In this document: positions 44,942-53,617 of the stretch, one piece after another
Layout: every line of letters starts with the position of its first letter
Position numbering within the stretch: the stretch's first letter is position 1
Source of the DNA: Curtobacterium sp. VKM Ac-1395
GTDB lineage: Bacteria; Actinomycetota; Actinomycetes; Actinomycetales; Microbacteriaceae
Assembly (NCBI RefSeq): GCF_015350975.1
Contig: NZ_JADKRX010000003.1
Span: 124,001-188,000, forward strand
Direction: 5' to 3'
DNA length: 64,000 bases
Notes under the pieces: model-generated
What the model saw: the letters and a program-made list of their open reading frames with translations, nothing else
What the model was told of the DNA's origin: nothing
The model's database searches: none
Translations under genes and position numbers: made by a program

Positions 44942-45423
44942 CACTCCTCGGTGACCGCGTCGCGCTCGAGCCGATCTCACCAGCGCTGGCGCACCGCATC
45001 ATCGCGCGTGACGAGCGTCCCGACGACGCCTGGCATCCCGACTACCCGTTCGCCGACGAACTGGACCCCCTCCGGTCTCTCGCTGCTGAGACCGCTGTGG
45101 AGCAGGACTTCACCATGTACCTGGTGCGGCGTCGCTCAGATGGCCTCGCCGTCGGTGGCTTCGGGTTCTTCGGTCCGCCGGACGCCACCGGGACCGTCGA
45201 GTTCGGGTACGGCCTGGTCCCCGCAGCCCGAGGAGCGGGACTCGCGAGCGACGCCGTGCACCTGGGTCTCCAGCACGCCACCGAGTGTGGTGCGCGGATC
45301 GCACTGGCTGACACGGACCTGGGGAACGTCGCCTCCCAACGTGTCCTGGAGAAGAACGGACTCACCGAGATCCAGCGCAACCAGACCCACGTGTTCTACC
45401 GTCGCGCACTCACTGCCGCGTAG
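44938..45423 (+). CDS. GNAT acetyltransferase (RimJ/RimL-like)
   Basis: The 161-residue GNAT protein has motif A GYGLVPAARGAGLASDAVHL (about 94-113) and motif B NVASQRVLEKNGL. The acceptor is unknown. ATG 44938 overlaps the stop of the acetyltransferase remnant (ATGA), so in the ancestor the two were probably coupled; the present promoter is unclear. Confidence 0.82.
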   Translation: MTLLGDRVALEPISPALAHRIIARDERPDDAWHPDYPFADELDPLRSLAAETAVEQDFTMYLVRRRSDGLAVGGFGFFGPPDATGTVEFGYGLVPAARGAGLASDAVHLGLQHATECGARIALADTDLGNVASQRVLEKNGLTEIQRNQTHVFYRRALTAA

Positions 45424-45455
45424 GCGATCACCGGGCAGGTCCGTATCGTGACGGC

Positions 45456-46055
45456 ATGCGCCGACGCCATGACCCGTCCGTGGACCGGTGGGCGCCGCTG
45501 TCCGTGGCGCACGTGCGAGAGGTCATCGCCGGGAGCCCCGCATGGCTCTCCGGCGGGTTCGGCATCGACGTCGTCCTCGGGTACACGTCACGCGCGCACG
45601 GCGACATCGACGTCAGCATCGTCGATGCGGACTTCCCCGCCTTCGCCGCGACGCTCCCCCGGTGGATGCAGCTCTTCGCAGCGCAGTCCGGGCACCTCGC
45701 ACCGATCGACAACGCCGTCGACACGGAGCCGCTGGACAACATCTGGTGTCGTGACGAGCGATCCGGGCTCTGGTGCCTCCAGGTCAACCGAGAGACCGGC
45801 AACAGCGACACCTGGCTCTACCGCCGCGACCCCACGGTCCAACGCACGTGGTCCGCGGCCGTCCTCGACGTCGAGGGGTTGCGGGTCGTGGCACCCGAGG
45901 TGCAACTGCTCTGGAAGTCGGCGGACCCGTCCGCGAAGGACGAGTCGGACCGAGCAGCGGTGACGCCGTTGCTGGACGACGAGGCGCGTCAGTGGCTCCA
46001 CGAAGCGATCGCGCGGGCGCACCCCGCATCAGCATGGGCGGACGTGTTCCGGTGA
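45456..46055 (+). CDS. Aminoglycoside/lincosamide-type nucleotidyltransferase-like protein
   Basis: The 199-residue protein has the nucleotidyltransferase signature WLSGGFGIDVVLGYTSR followed by HGDIDVSIV (about 30-56), with the Asp pair DID that binds Mg-NTP in AadB/Lnu enzymes. These transfer AMP to antibiotics; the substrate here is unproven and many chromosomal relatives are uncharacterised. ATG 45456 lies 6 nt after TATCGT (45444-45449), a leaderless layout. A 54-bp perfect palindrome follows the gene. Confidence 0.75.
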   Translation: MRRRHDPSVDRWAPLSVAHVREVIAGSPAWLSGGFGIDVVLGYTSRAHGDIDVSIVDADFPAFAATLPRWMQLFAAQSGHLAPIDNAVDTEPLDNIWCRDERSGLWCLQVNRETGNSDTWLYRRDPTVQRTWSAAVLDVEGLRVVAPEVQLLWKSADPSAKDESDRAAVTPLLDDEARQWLHEAIARAHPASAWADVFR

Positions 46056-46092
46056 GGGCGTGGCGGCCAGCCGGCCGCCCCGATCCGGAACC

Positions 46093-46146
46093 CATGACGG
46101 ACGGGAGGCCCGGTGCCAGCTGGCACCGGGCCTCCCGTCCGTCATG
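46093..46146. terminator. Palindromic terminator-like repeat, copy 9 (perfect 54 bp)
   Basis: A perfect 54-bp palindrome centred between 46119 and 46120, the longest of the family. It carries the G-C version on both arms (GACGGGAGGCCCGG / CCGGGCCTCCCGTC), a compensated change relative to copies 4 and 8. It separates the nucleotidyltransferase gene from the convergent flgE, ending the flagellar operon. Confidence 0.78.
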
Positions 46147-46169
46147 TCGTCGCGGTCATGACCCGACGA

Positions 46170-47345
46170 CTACCGCTTGAGGTTCGTCAGCTCCTGCAGC
46201 ACCTCGTCGGAGGTGGTGATGATGCGGGCGTTCGCCTGGAAGCCGCGCTGCGCGACGATCAGGTTCGTGAACTCCTGCGACAGGTCCACGTTCGACATCT
46301 CGAGCGTGCCCGACGCGAGCGAGCCGATGCCCGCGGAGCCCGGGGTGCCGACGTTCGCCTGGCCCGAGTTGGCGGTGGTGCGGTAGCCGGACGCACCGGT
46401 CTTCTCGAGGCCGGCGGGGTTCGCGAAGGTCGCGAGGGCGATGCGGCCGATGGCGAGCGACGAGCCGTTGGAGAAGCTGCCGACGACGGTGCCGTCCTTC
46501 GAGATCGAGTAGCCCTGCAGCGACCCGGCCTCGTGGCCGTTCTGCGACGAGATCGACGCAGTGTTGAGCGTGGCGAAGCCGGAGAGCTGCGTCATGTCGA
46601 CGGTGATGCCGCCGACCGCGATGGTGCCGCCGGAGGCGATGGTGCCGTCGGCCTTGAAGGTCATGTCGGCGGTCTTCGAGGTGCCCTGGCCGTTGCTGGC
46701 CGTGACGGTCCAGCCCGTGGTGGTGCGCTGGTACGCGAGGGACATCGTGTGCTTGGTGCCGTACTGGTCGTACACGGTGGCGTCGCGGTTCAGCGTCTGG
46801 CCGACGGCGGTGTCGGACGGCAGGTTGCCCGTGACCGTCGCCGAGCTGGTGGCCGTGGCGGGGGCCGCCGCGTCGATCGGCAGGGTGATGTCGGTGAGCG
46901 CGCCGCCGTCGTTGACGACCCCGTTGGTGGCCGGGTAGCCCTGGACGATCTTGCCGTCCGAGCTGACCAGACGGCCGTTGGCGTCGAAGTCGAACGCGCC
47001 GGCGCGGCTGTAGACGGTGTCGTTGCCGAGGCGGGTGACGAAGAACCCGTCGCCGGAGATCATCAGGTCGGTCGCCTTGCCGGTGGCCTGCGCCGAGCCC
47101 TGCGCGAAGTTGGTGGAGACGCCGGCGACCTGCACGCCGAGGCCGATCTGGGCGGGGTTCGTGCCGCCGATCCCGGTCTGCGGTCCCCCGGCGCCCTGGG
47201 TCATCTGCGACAGGGTGTCCTGGAAGACGGTCGACGAGGCCTTGAAGCCGACGGTGTTCACGTTGGCGATGTTGTTGCCCGTGACGTCGAGCATCTCCTG
47301 GTGCGAGCGGAGGCCGGAGATCCCGGAGTAGAGCGAGCGGAGCAT
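46170..47345 (-). CDS. flgE: Flagellar hook protein FlgE
   Basis: The 391-residue FlgE builds the flexible hook. The N-terminal rod/hook motif (SLYSGISGLRSHQEMLDVTG, then NNIANVNTVGFK) and the C-terminal ANARIITTSDEVLQELTNLKR (broken as ANARIITTSDEVLQ, ELTNLKR) are diagnostic, with a beta-rich middle. ATG 47345 has AAAGG upstream. It is the last gene of the flgB operon in this window, 52 nt after flgD; a strong palindromic terminator follows, so motor and export genes do not continue on this side. Confidence 0.94.
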   Translation of the reverse strand: MLRSLYSGISGLRSHQEMLDVTGNNIANVNTVGFKASSTVFQDTLSQMTQGAGGPQTGIGGTNPAQIGLGVQVAGVSTNFAQGSAQATGKATDLMISGDGFFVTRLGNDTVYSRAGAFDFDANGRLVSSDGKIVQGYPATNGVVNDGGALTDITLPIDAAAPATATSSATVTGNLPSDTAVGQTLNRDATVYDQYGTKHTMSLAYQRTTTGWTVTASNGQGTSKTADMTFKADGTIASGGTIAVGGITVDMTQLSGFATLNTASISSQNGHEAGSLQGYSISKDGTVVGSFSNGSSLAIGRIALATFANPAGLEKTGASGYRTTANSGQANVGTPGSAGIGSLASGTLEMSNVDLSQEFTNLIVAQRGFQANARIITTSDEVLQELTNLKR

Positions 47346-47397
47346 GGTGTGTGCCTTTCAGGGCGAGGAAGAAGAGTGGAGAGCAGGGGGAGGTGGA

Positions 47398-47832
47398 TCA
47401 GGAGGCGGTCTTGATACCGGAGATCACGTCGAGATCGACCTCCTTCCCGTTCACGGTCACGGTCGGGACGCTCTTGGCGTACGAGACCGCTGATGCGGTC
47501 CCGGTGATCGAGGCCCCTGACACGGCGTCCGTGTAGCTGACCTGCTTGCCCACGAGGTTCGCCGCGGCGATCCGCATCTGCAACGAGAAGTTCTCGTTCC
47601 CCGTGGTGGTCTGGTTGGTGACCTGTTCCATCATCGCGAGCTGCGTCTGCTGGCTGATCATCTGGTTGGTGTCCATCGGCGACGACGGGTCCTGGTTCCG
47701 CAGCTGCGTGACGAGCAGCTTCATGAACACCTCGGAGTCCATCGTCTGGGACGTCTTCGAGCCGCTGTTCGCAGCGAGTGCGGCGGCCTGCGCGGCCTGG
47801 TCCACACTCCCGGTGATCCCGTCGATCGGCAT
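47398..47832 (-). CDS. flgD: Flagellar hook-capping protein FlgD
   Basis: The 144-residue FlgD scaffolds hook assembly. The conserved N-terminal segment (FMKLLVTQLRNQDPSSPMD, then TNQMISQQTQLAMMEQVTN) is clear; the C-terminal region is short compared with the 220-residue enterobacterial protein, as is common in actinobacteria. The start is ATG 47832, 25 nt after fliK. Confidence 0.92.
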   Translation of the reverse strand: MPIDGITGSVDQAAQAAALAANSGSKTSQTMDSEVFMKLLVTQLRNQDPSSPMDTNQMISQQTQLAMMEQVTNQTTTGNENFSLQMRIAAANLVGKQVSYTDAVSGASITGTASAVSYAKSVPTVTVNGKEVDLDVISGIKTAS

Positions 47833-47857
47833 GGTGTCTGTTCCTTGTCGTCAGGCC

Positions 47858-49462
47858 TCAGGCGAGGACGTCGAGTCCCGCGGTGCGGACGGTGGTGGGT
47901 GTGGGACGCAGGGTGCGTGCGGTGGTGGGGCGAGCCTCCCGGTCGTCGTCGGCTCCGGTCCCACCGGCTGCCGGACGTCCGTCGCGACCGGCGGAGTCGC
48001 CGGCCGGTCGGTCCGGGTGGTTCTGCGACGACAGGTCGAGCGTCGTCGCGACCCCGCTGCCGGCGGCGTCGCGGCGCAGGTCCGGCAAGACCTGGCGGAC
48101 CGCGTCGCGCCCGGCGTCCGAGGCGGCGAACAGCTCGACGTGCATCCCGTGCGCGCCGACGGCTGCCCGGACCGTGACCGGGCCGAGCGAGTCCGGGACC
48201 AGGTGGACGGTGACGACGTGCTCACCCGTGCCGGCCTGCGCGAGCGTGAACAGCGGTCGGGCGAGCTGCTGAGCGAGCGGTGCGGGCGCGGGGGCGGTCG
48301 TCGCGGCCGGTGCCGTGGCCGTCGCCGGAGCGGCGGGTGCGGTCGTCGGGAGCGCGAAGGCCACCTCCGGCGCGCGGCCGGTCGGTCCAGCCGGGAGGCC
48401 CTGGTCGGCCTGCGGGCGCTGGCCCACCTCGGCACGGTGACCGGGCTCGGTCGTCGTGGTCGCGACGATCGCGACGGCGGCGGCTGCGGCGGCTGGCGTG
48501 GTGGCGGTGACCGGGGTGGCGGGCACGGCGGGCGGCGTCGGGGCAGCCTGCACGAGCGGCGCGGCAGCAGCAGTCGGTGTGGCGGCGTCCGGGGCCGGGG
48601 CGGTCGGCGCGGCTGCGGCGCCCGTGGTGCCGGTCGGCGACGGTGCTGCCGCGCCCGACGGGTCGGTCGGCCCCGCCGCGGAGGTCGCACCGGTCGTCGT
48701 GGTGCTCGCAGCCGAGGCGCTCGTCGCCGTCGTGCTCGCAGCCGTCGTGCTCGACGCCGGGTCCGCCGTCGTCGTGCTCGCCGCCGGGTCCGTCGTGGTC
48801 GGGCTCGTCGTGGTCGGGCTCGTCGTGCTCGGGCTCGTCGTGCTCGGGCTCGTCGCGGCCGCGCCAGTCGTCGTCGTGCCCGCGGTGGTCGTGCCCGCGG
48901 TCGTCGTGCTCGTCGTCGTCGGTGCCGCGAGGGTCGCGGCGGCCACGAGCACGGCCGAGGACACCGGCGCGGAGGTGCCTGCGGCCGAGGTAGTCGTACC
49001 AGCCGCATCGGCCGTCGTGCTGCCCGCCGCGCCGGTCACTGCGGCGGACGAGGCCCGTGCCGCGCGGCCGAAGTCGACCCCGGCGACCCGAGCCATCTCG
49101 CTCAGCGCGAGTCTCGGGGCCGTTGCGGCCGCGCCCGCCGCGCCGGACGCAGCATCCGCGACCGAGTCTCGCGCTCCCGGACCGGACTCGGCCCCCGCGT
49201 CGCGAGGACCGTCCACCTGGGCGAGACTCGGCTCCGTGGCCGGCGCGGTCGCGGCGTCAGCCGTCGCAGCGGCGTCAGCGGGAGCGTCACGGCGCTCGTC
49301 GTGCCCGGCGTCGGTCCGGGGGCGGTCGCGGCGTGCGCCGTGGTCGCTGCCGACGGCGCGCATGGCGGCGTCGAAGCCGGTGCTCGTGCCGGCTGCGGCA
49401 GGGGTGCTCGATCCGCTCCGGGCGGGGGTCGCCGGCGCGCTCGGTGCGATGGTCATGCTCAT
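47858..49462 (-). CDS. fliK: Flagellar hook-length control protein FliK
   Basis: The 534-residue protein has a long low-complexity middle, rich in Ala, Thr, Ser and Pro (about residues 130-360, with TTTSPTT-like repeats), which fits the molecular-ruler role. The C-terminal Flg_hook domain (about 395-500) contains TGEHVVTVHLVPDSLGPVTV and GMHVELFAASDAGRDAVRQ, typical of FliK. ATG 49462 overlaps the stop of the C40 peptidase gene. The long antisense frames over it are GC shadows. Confidence 0.88.
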   Translation of the reverse strand: MSMTIAPSAPATPARSGSSTPAAAGTSTGFDAAMRAVGSDHGARRDRPRTDAGHDERRDAPADAAATADAATAPATEPSLAQVDGPRDAGAESGPGARDSVADAASGAAGAAATAPRLALSEMARVAGVDFGRAARASSAAVTGAAGSTTADAAGTTTSAAGTSAPVSSAVLVAAATLAAPTTTSTTTAGTTTAGTTTTGAAATSPSTTSPSTTSPTTTSPTTTDPAASTTTADPASSTTAASTTATSASAASTTTTGATSAAGPTDPSGAAAPSPTGTTGAAAAPTAPAPDAATPTAAAAPLVQAAPTPPAVPATPVTATTPAAAAAAVAIVATTTTEPGHRAEVGQRPQADQGLPAGPTGRAPEVAFALPTTAPAAPATATAPAATTAPAPAPLAQQLARPLFTLAQAGTGEHVVTVHLVPDSLGPVTVRAAVGAHGMHVELFAASDAGRDAVRQVLPDLRRDAAGSGVATTLDLSSQNHPDRPAGDSAGRDGRPAAGGTGADDDREARPTTARTLRPTPTTVRTAGLDVLA

Positions 49463-50202
49463 GCGGCGGCCTTCCCGGTCTGCAGCAGCGACATCAGCGC
49501 GGCGGTCTGCAGGTCGGTGCCACCGGCTGCCGGCGTGGCGGAGACGGCCTGGGCTGCCTTCGTCGCGGCGGCCTCCTGCGCGGACGGCACGATGCGACGG
49601 ATGGTCGCGATGTCGCTGTCCTTGTACCAGTTGTCGACGATGCGGACGTCCTTGCCGGGGTGCGGTGCGTGCAGCACCTTGCCGTCGCCGACGTAGATGA
49701 CGACGTGGCCCTTGCCCTTGGGGATGATGAGGTCTCCTGGCTGCGCGTTCGCGAGCGACCCGACCTCGGTGCCCATCTTCGCCTGGTCCGGGACGACCCG
49801 GGGCATCGTCACGCCGAGGTCCTTGAAGACGGTCTGCACGAGTCCGGAGCAGTCCATGCCGGCGGTCGTGGTGCCGCCGAACACGTACGGCACACCGAGG
49901 TACTTCTTCGCGTCGGCGACGACGTCGTCCCCGGTGGCACCGCTGCCCGTCGCGACGGTCCCGGCGCCGGCGTCCACGGAGGTCGCCGGGGCAGCGGGAG
50001 CCACCGCGGCAGCAGCCGCCGCCCCGGTCGTCGTCCCGGTGCCCGTCGAGCCGTTCGCGCCGGCGAGGGCCGAGGCGAACGCGGTCGACGAGTCCGCCGT
50101 CGACCCGGGGGCCGCCGACGTCCGGGTGGCGCCCCCGTTCTGCAGGGTGTCGATCTGGGAGCGGATCTCGGAGATCCGGCTCAGCACGGCGTCGAGGCTC
50201 AT
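49459..50202 (-). CDS. NlpC/P60 (C40) peptidase of the flagellar operon
   Basis: The 247-residue protein has an N-terminal helical segment (SLDAVLSRISEIRSQIDTL), an Ala/Thr linker and an NlpC/P60 domain (about 100-205) with catalytic Cys in GMDCSGLVQ, His in GKGHVVIYVGDG and HAPHPG as third-residue region. It probably cuts peptidoglycan so that the rod can pass, the job of FlgJ in proteobacteria. It has no classical signal peptide and may be exported by the flagellar system, which is an inference. GGAAGG precedes ATG 50202. Confidence 0.85.
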   Translation of the reverse strand: MSLDAVLSRISEIRSQIDTLQNGGATRTSAAPGSTADSSTAFASALAGANGSTGTGTTTGAAAAAAVAPAAPATSVDAGAGTVATGSGATGDDVVADAKKYLGVPYVFGGTTTAGMDCSGLVQTVFKDLGVTMPRVVPDQAKMGTEVGSLANAQPGDLIIPKGKGHVVIYVGDGKVLHAPHPGKDVRIVDNWYKDSDIATIRRIVPSAQEAAATKAAQAVSATPAAGGTDLQTAALMSLLQTGKAAA

Positions 50203-50630
50203 CGAGCACCACCTTCCACGCGGCCACGTGCCGCGATCTCGTCGAGCACGGTCTGTTCCGTGCGGAGTTCCTCGGCCGCCACGCGGGTGCCGTGCTGCTC
50301 CTCGAGCTTCTCCAGCCCGAGTGCCGACCGGCGTGCGGTGTTGTAGTCGTCCTGCGCCCGGTCGGCGTCGACGCGGCGGTTCTGCACCACGGCGTCGAGC
50401 TCCTGGAGCATCCCGCGGGTCGCGGCCCGGGCAGCGGCCACGGCGCTCAGGGTCGCGGCGTCCTGGATCGGCATCACGACGCCGGTGTCCTCGAGCGTGC
50501 GACGGGCGGCGATGCGGGCGTCGGCGGCCTCGCGGACGCGGTCGTTCGCGGCCGCCAGGGACGCTGCGGCACGGTCCTGTTCGGCGTGCCGGAGGCGCAG
50601 GAGCCCGGCCAACGGGAAGCGGCGGTTCAC
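50199..50630 (-). CDS. fliJ: FliJ-like flagellar export chaperone
   Basis: The 143-residue protein is almost wholly helical and charged (RHAEQDRAAASLAAANDRVR, LEKLEEQHGTRVAAEELRTE), the coiled-coil look of FliJ, the central stalk of the export ATPase. Its position directly after fliI supports this. The GTG 50630 start overlaps the fliI stop; its own stop overlaps the C40 peptidase ATG. The sequence alone is weakly diagnostic. Confidence 0.78.
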   Translation of the reverse strand: MNRRFPLAGLLRLRHAEQDRAAASLAAANDRVREAADARIAARRTLEDTGVVMPIQDAATLSAVAAARAATRGMLQELDAVVQNRRVDADRAQDDYNTARRSALGLEKLEEQHGTRVAAEELRTEQTVLDEIAARGRVEGGAR

Positions 50631-51958
50631 CGGACGCCCCCGAGCTGCCGGACCAAGCCGCCGAGGCGCTGCCAGGAGTCGGCGGACGTGACACGCTCGT
50701 CCATCCCCTGGCGCAGGAACGCGTCGATCGCGTCCTGGTGGTCCACGGCGGCGTCGACGAGCGGGTTCGACCCGCGCTGGTACGCGCCGACGTCGAGCAG
50801 GTCCTGCGCCGCCTTCCGTGCGGCCATCACCTTCCGGAGCGCCGTCGCCGCGGACCGCTCCTCGGGGGACGTGACCTTCGACGCCACGCGGGAGATCGAC
50901 CCGAGGGCGTCGACGGACGGGAAGTGCCCGGTCACGGCGAGCTTGCGGTCGAGCACGACGTGCCCGTCGAGGATGCTGCGGGCGGAGTCGGCGATCGGCT
51001 CGTTGTGGTCGTCGCCGTCCACGAGCACCGTGTACAGGCCCGTGATGCTCCCGACGCGGTCGGTGCCGGCGCGCTCGAGCAGCCCGGCGAGGACGGAGAA
51101 CGTCGACGGCGGGTAGCCCCGCGTGGCCGGCGGCTCCCCCACGGACAGGCCGATCTCCCGCTGCGCCATCGCGACGCGGGTGAGCGAGTCCATCATCAGC
51201 ACGACGTCCTGCCCGGCGTCGCGGAACGACTCCGCGATCCGGGTCGCGACGAACGCGGCACGCAGGCGCATCAGCGCCGGCTCGTCCGAGGTGGACACGA
51301 CGACGATCGAGCGGGCGAGGCCCTCGGCGCCGAGGTCGTCCTCGAGGAACTCGCGCACCTCGCGGCCACGCTCCCCGACCAGGGCGATCACGTTGACGGC
51401 GGCGTCGCTCCCCCGCGCGATCATCGACAGCAGCGAGGACTTGCCGACGCCGGACCCGGCGAACAGGCCCATGCGCTGCCCGCGGCCGACGGTCGTCAGG
51501 GTGTCGAGCACGCGGACGCCGAGCTGCATCGGGGTGTCGATGCGGGTGCGGGCCATGGCGTTCGGGGTGGCGTGGTCGAGCTCGACCCAGTCGTCGGCGT
51601 CGAGCGGCCCGCGGTCGTCGATCGGACGACCGAGCCCGTCGAGCACGCGGCCGAAGAGCCCGCGACCGGTCGGCACCAGCACCGGACGACCCGTGGGCCG
51701 TGCCGGGGTGCCGGCGGTGATCCCGGTCAGGCGCCCGAGCGGCATGCAGCGGACCCCGGTCACGTCGGTGGCGACGACCTCGACGGCGGTCTGCGGTCCG
51801 TCCTCGTGGCCGACGAGCACGACCTCGCCGATGCGGGCGTCGAGGCCGGCGACCGTCAGGCCGAGGCCGACCGCGCTCGTGACGACGCCGACCCGCTGCG
51901 GTGCGGCGAGGGCGACGGCCGCGTCGAGCGCGCGGGGACGGAGGAGCGTCGCGGTCAC
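50627..51958 (-). CDS. fliI: Flagellum-specific ATPase FliI
   Basis: The 443-residue ATPase of the flagellar type III export apparatus is related to the F1 beta subunit. Walker A GLFAGSGVGKSSLL (about 165-178), Walker B VVLMMDSLTR and the family phrase PPATRGYPPSTFSVLAGLLE are present. The GTG 51958 start overlaps the fliH stop by 4 nt. Confidence 0.94.
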   Translation of the reverse strand: MTATLLRPRALDAAVALAAPQRVGVVTSAVGLGLTVAGLDARIGEVVLVGHEDGPQTAVEVVATDVTGVRCMPLGRLTGITAGTPARPTGRPVLVPTGRGLFGRVLDGLGRPIDDRGPLDADDWVELDHATPNAMARTRIDTPMQLGVRVLDTLTTVGRGQRMGLFAGSGVGKSSLLSMIARGSDAAVNVIALVGERGREVREFLEDDLGAEGLARSIVVVSTSDEPALMRLRAAFVATRIAESFRDAGQDVVLMMDSLTRVAMAQREIGLSVGEPPATRGYPPSTFSVLAGLLERAGTDRVGSITGLYTVLVDGDDHNEPIADSARSILDGHVVLDRKLAVTGHFPSVDALGSISRVASKVTSPEERSAATALRKVMAARKAAQDLLDVGAYQRGSNPLVDAAVDHQDAIDAFLRQGMDERVTSADSWQRLGGLVRQLGGVR

Positions 51959-52590
51959 GCGGACACCCCCAGCGCGTCCTTCGCGCGGTCGAGCGCGACA
52001 CCGATGCGGGCGTCGAGCACGCCGTCGGGCAGGTCGACGACGGCGTCGCCGTCGGCGAGCATGACGTCGGCGCGCACGGCGACCGGCAGGTCGAGGGCGG
52101 CGACCGCGGCAGCGTCGGCCGGGCTGAGCCGGACGGCGATCGCGACGGTGTGGTCGACCAGGGCGAGGGCGCGGCGGACGGTGGCCTCCGCGCCGGAGTC
52201 GGCCCGAGCCTCCAGGCCGGCACTGGCCGTGTCCGGAGCCGGACGGGAGGCGCGGATCGCGTACCCGACTGCGGCATCGGCGAGCTCCATGGCCGCGTCG
52301 ACGACCGACTGCTCGGCGGACTCCAGGACCGGCACGGTGCGCGCGAGGAGCGCGTCGGTGGCGGCGACCAGCGCCGCGACCCGGCGGGCCGTCTCGGCCT
52401 CCAGGGCGGCGGACCGGGCGGCGTGCTCGGCGTCGAGCCGGGCACGGAGCGCCTCGGTCTCTGCGTGCGCGACACGGAGCCCGGCGGCGTACCCGGCGGC
52501 GTGGCCACGGACCTCGGCGCTGGCGACCCGGTTCGCGAACCCGGCGTCGGCGACGACGGGGAACGCCAGGCGTTCGAAGGTGTCAGTCAA
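51955..52590 (-). CDS. fliH: FliH-like flagellar export regulator
   Basis: The 211-residue helical protein has an Ala/Glu/Arg-rich N-terminal half (VRGHAAGYAAGLRVAHAETE, as in FliH/YscL) and a C-terminal domain ending in LPDGVLDARIGVALDRAKD. FliH binds and restrains FliI. The start is probably TTG 52590, inside the GTTGACTGA end of fliG (8-nt overlap) with GAGGA upstream; no ATG or GTG fits better. Confidence 0.83.
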   Translation of the reverse strand: MTDTFERLAFPVVADAGFANRVASAEVRGHAAGYAAGLRVAHAETEALRARLDAEHAARSAALEAETARRVAALVAATDALLARTVPVLESAEQSVVDAAMELADAAVGYAIRASRPAPDTASAGLEARADSGAEATVRRALALVDHTVAIAVRLSPADAAAVAALDLPVAVRADVMLADGDAVVDLPDGVLDARIGVALDRAKDALGVSA

Positions 52591-53617
52591 CGAGCTCGTC
52601 CTCCTCGGCGCGGTGCACCGTGATGACGCCCTGCGCCTCGAGCTCGCGCACGGAGCGGACGACCTCGGCACGCGCTTCCTCGACCTGCGAGACGCGGACC
52701 GGCCCCATCGACTGCAGTTCGTCGTCGAGCAGCTGGCGGTTGCGCTCGGACACGTTCGCGCGGATGGTCTCGGTGACCGGGCCCGCCGCGCCCTTCATGG
52801 CGGTCGCGAGGATCTTCGAGTCGATGCCGCGCAGGACCTGCTGGATGTCGCGGGACTCGAGCTTGACGATGTCCTCGAACGTGAGCATGCGGGAGCGGAT
52901 GTCCTCGGCGAGCTCGGGGTCGCGGGCCTCGAGGCCGTCGAGCACGGCCTTCTCGGTCGCGACGTCGGAGCGGTTGATGATGTCGACGAGCGGCTGGATG
53001 CCCCCGACGACCTCGACGCTCTCGCGCGGCGACACGACGGCCCCGGCACGCTGGCGGAGCACGCCGGCGACGATCCCGACGGACTCGGGGGTGGCGGAGC
53101 CCATGGTGGCGAACGCCTGCGCGACGTCGGTGCGGGCGCGGTCGTCGACCCCGGCGAGCACGGCGCTGGCCTGCGCGGGCTTGAGGTGGGCGAGCACGAG
53201 CGCGATCGTCTGCGGCAGCTCGCCCTCGAGCAGGGACACGACCTGCCCGGGCTCGGCGTCGTCGAGGAAGTCGAACGACTGGCCGGCCAGGTTCGACGCG
53301 AGCCGGTCCATCACGCCGGCGGCGCGCTCGGAGCCGAACGAGGCCTCGAGCAGGCCCATCGCGGCGTCCTTGCCACCGCGGCGCTGGCGACGACCGCTCT
53401 GGGTCATCCGGTGGAACTCGCTGAGGGTCTGGTCGACGACGGTGTCCTCGACGCGGCGCATCCGGACGATCTCGGCGGAGATCTCCTCGGCCTCGAGCTC
53501 GGAGAACTGCTTCATCACCTCGGCGGCGCGGTCGGTCTCCATCTGCATGAGGATCAGCGCGACCTTCTGCGCGCCGCTCAGGGAGCGGTCGCCGGCCTTG
53601 ACGGCGGGGCCGTTCAC
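52583..53617 (-). CDS. fliG: Flagellar motor switch protein FliG
   Basis: The 344-residue rotor protein transmits torque. The N-terminal FliF-binding part (LSGAQKVALILMQME), the middle EHPQ-like region (GELPQTIALVLAHLKPAQAS) and the C-terminal torque domain with charged helix (LTFEDIVKLESRDIQQVLRG) are all present. The GTG 53617 start overlaps the fliF stop. Confidence 0.94.
   Translation of the reverse strand: MNGPAVKAGDRSLSGAQKVALILMQMETDRAAEVMKQFSELEAEEISAEIVRMRRVEDTVVDQTLSEFHRMTQSGRRQRRGGKDAAMGLLEASFGSERAAGVMDRLASNLAGQSFDFLDDAEPGQVVSLLEGELPQTIALVLAHLKPAQASAVLAGVDDRARTDVAQAFATMGSATPESVGIVAGVLRQRAGAVVSPRESVEVVGGIQPLVDIINRSDVATEKAVLDGLEARDPELAEDIRSRMLTFEDIVKLESRDIQQVLRGIDSKILATAMKGAAGPVTETIRANVSERNRQLLDDELQSMGPVRVSQVEEARAEVVRSVRELEAQGVITVHRAEEDELVD

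Noticed and set aside
48700-48960. Repetitive GTCGTG/CTCGTC-rich stretch that looks like a tandem repeat array
   Set aside because: It is the Thr/Ser/Ala/Pro low-complexity middle of FliK, not a CRISPR or satellite array; units and spacing are irregular.
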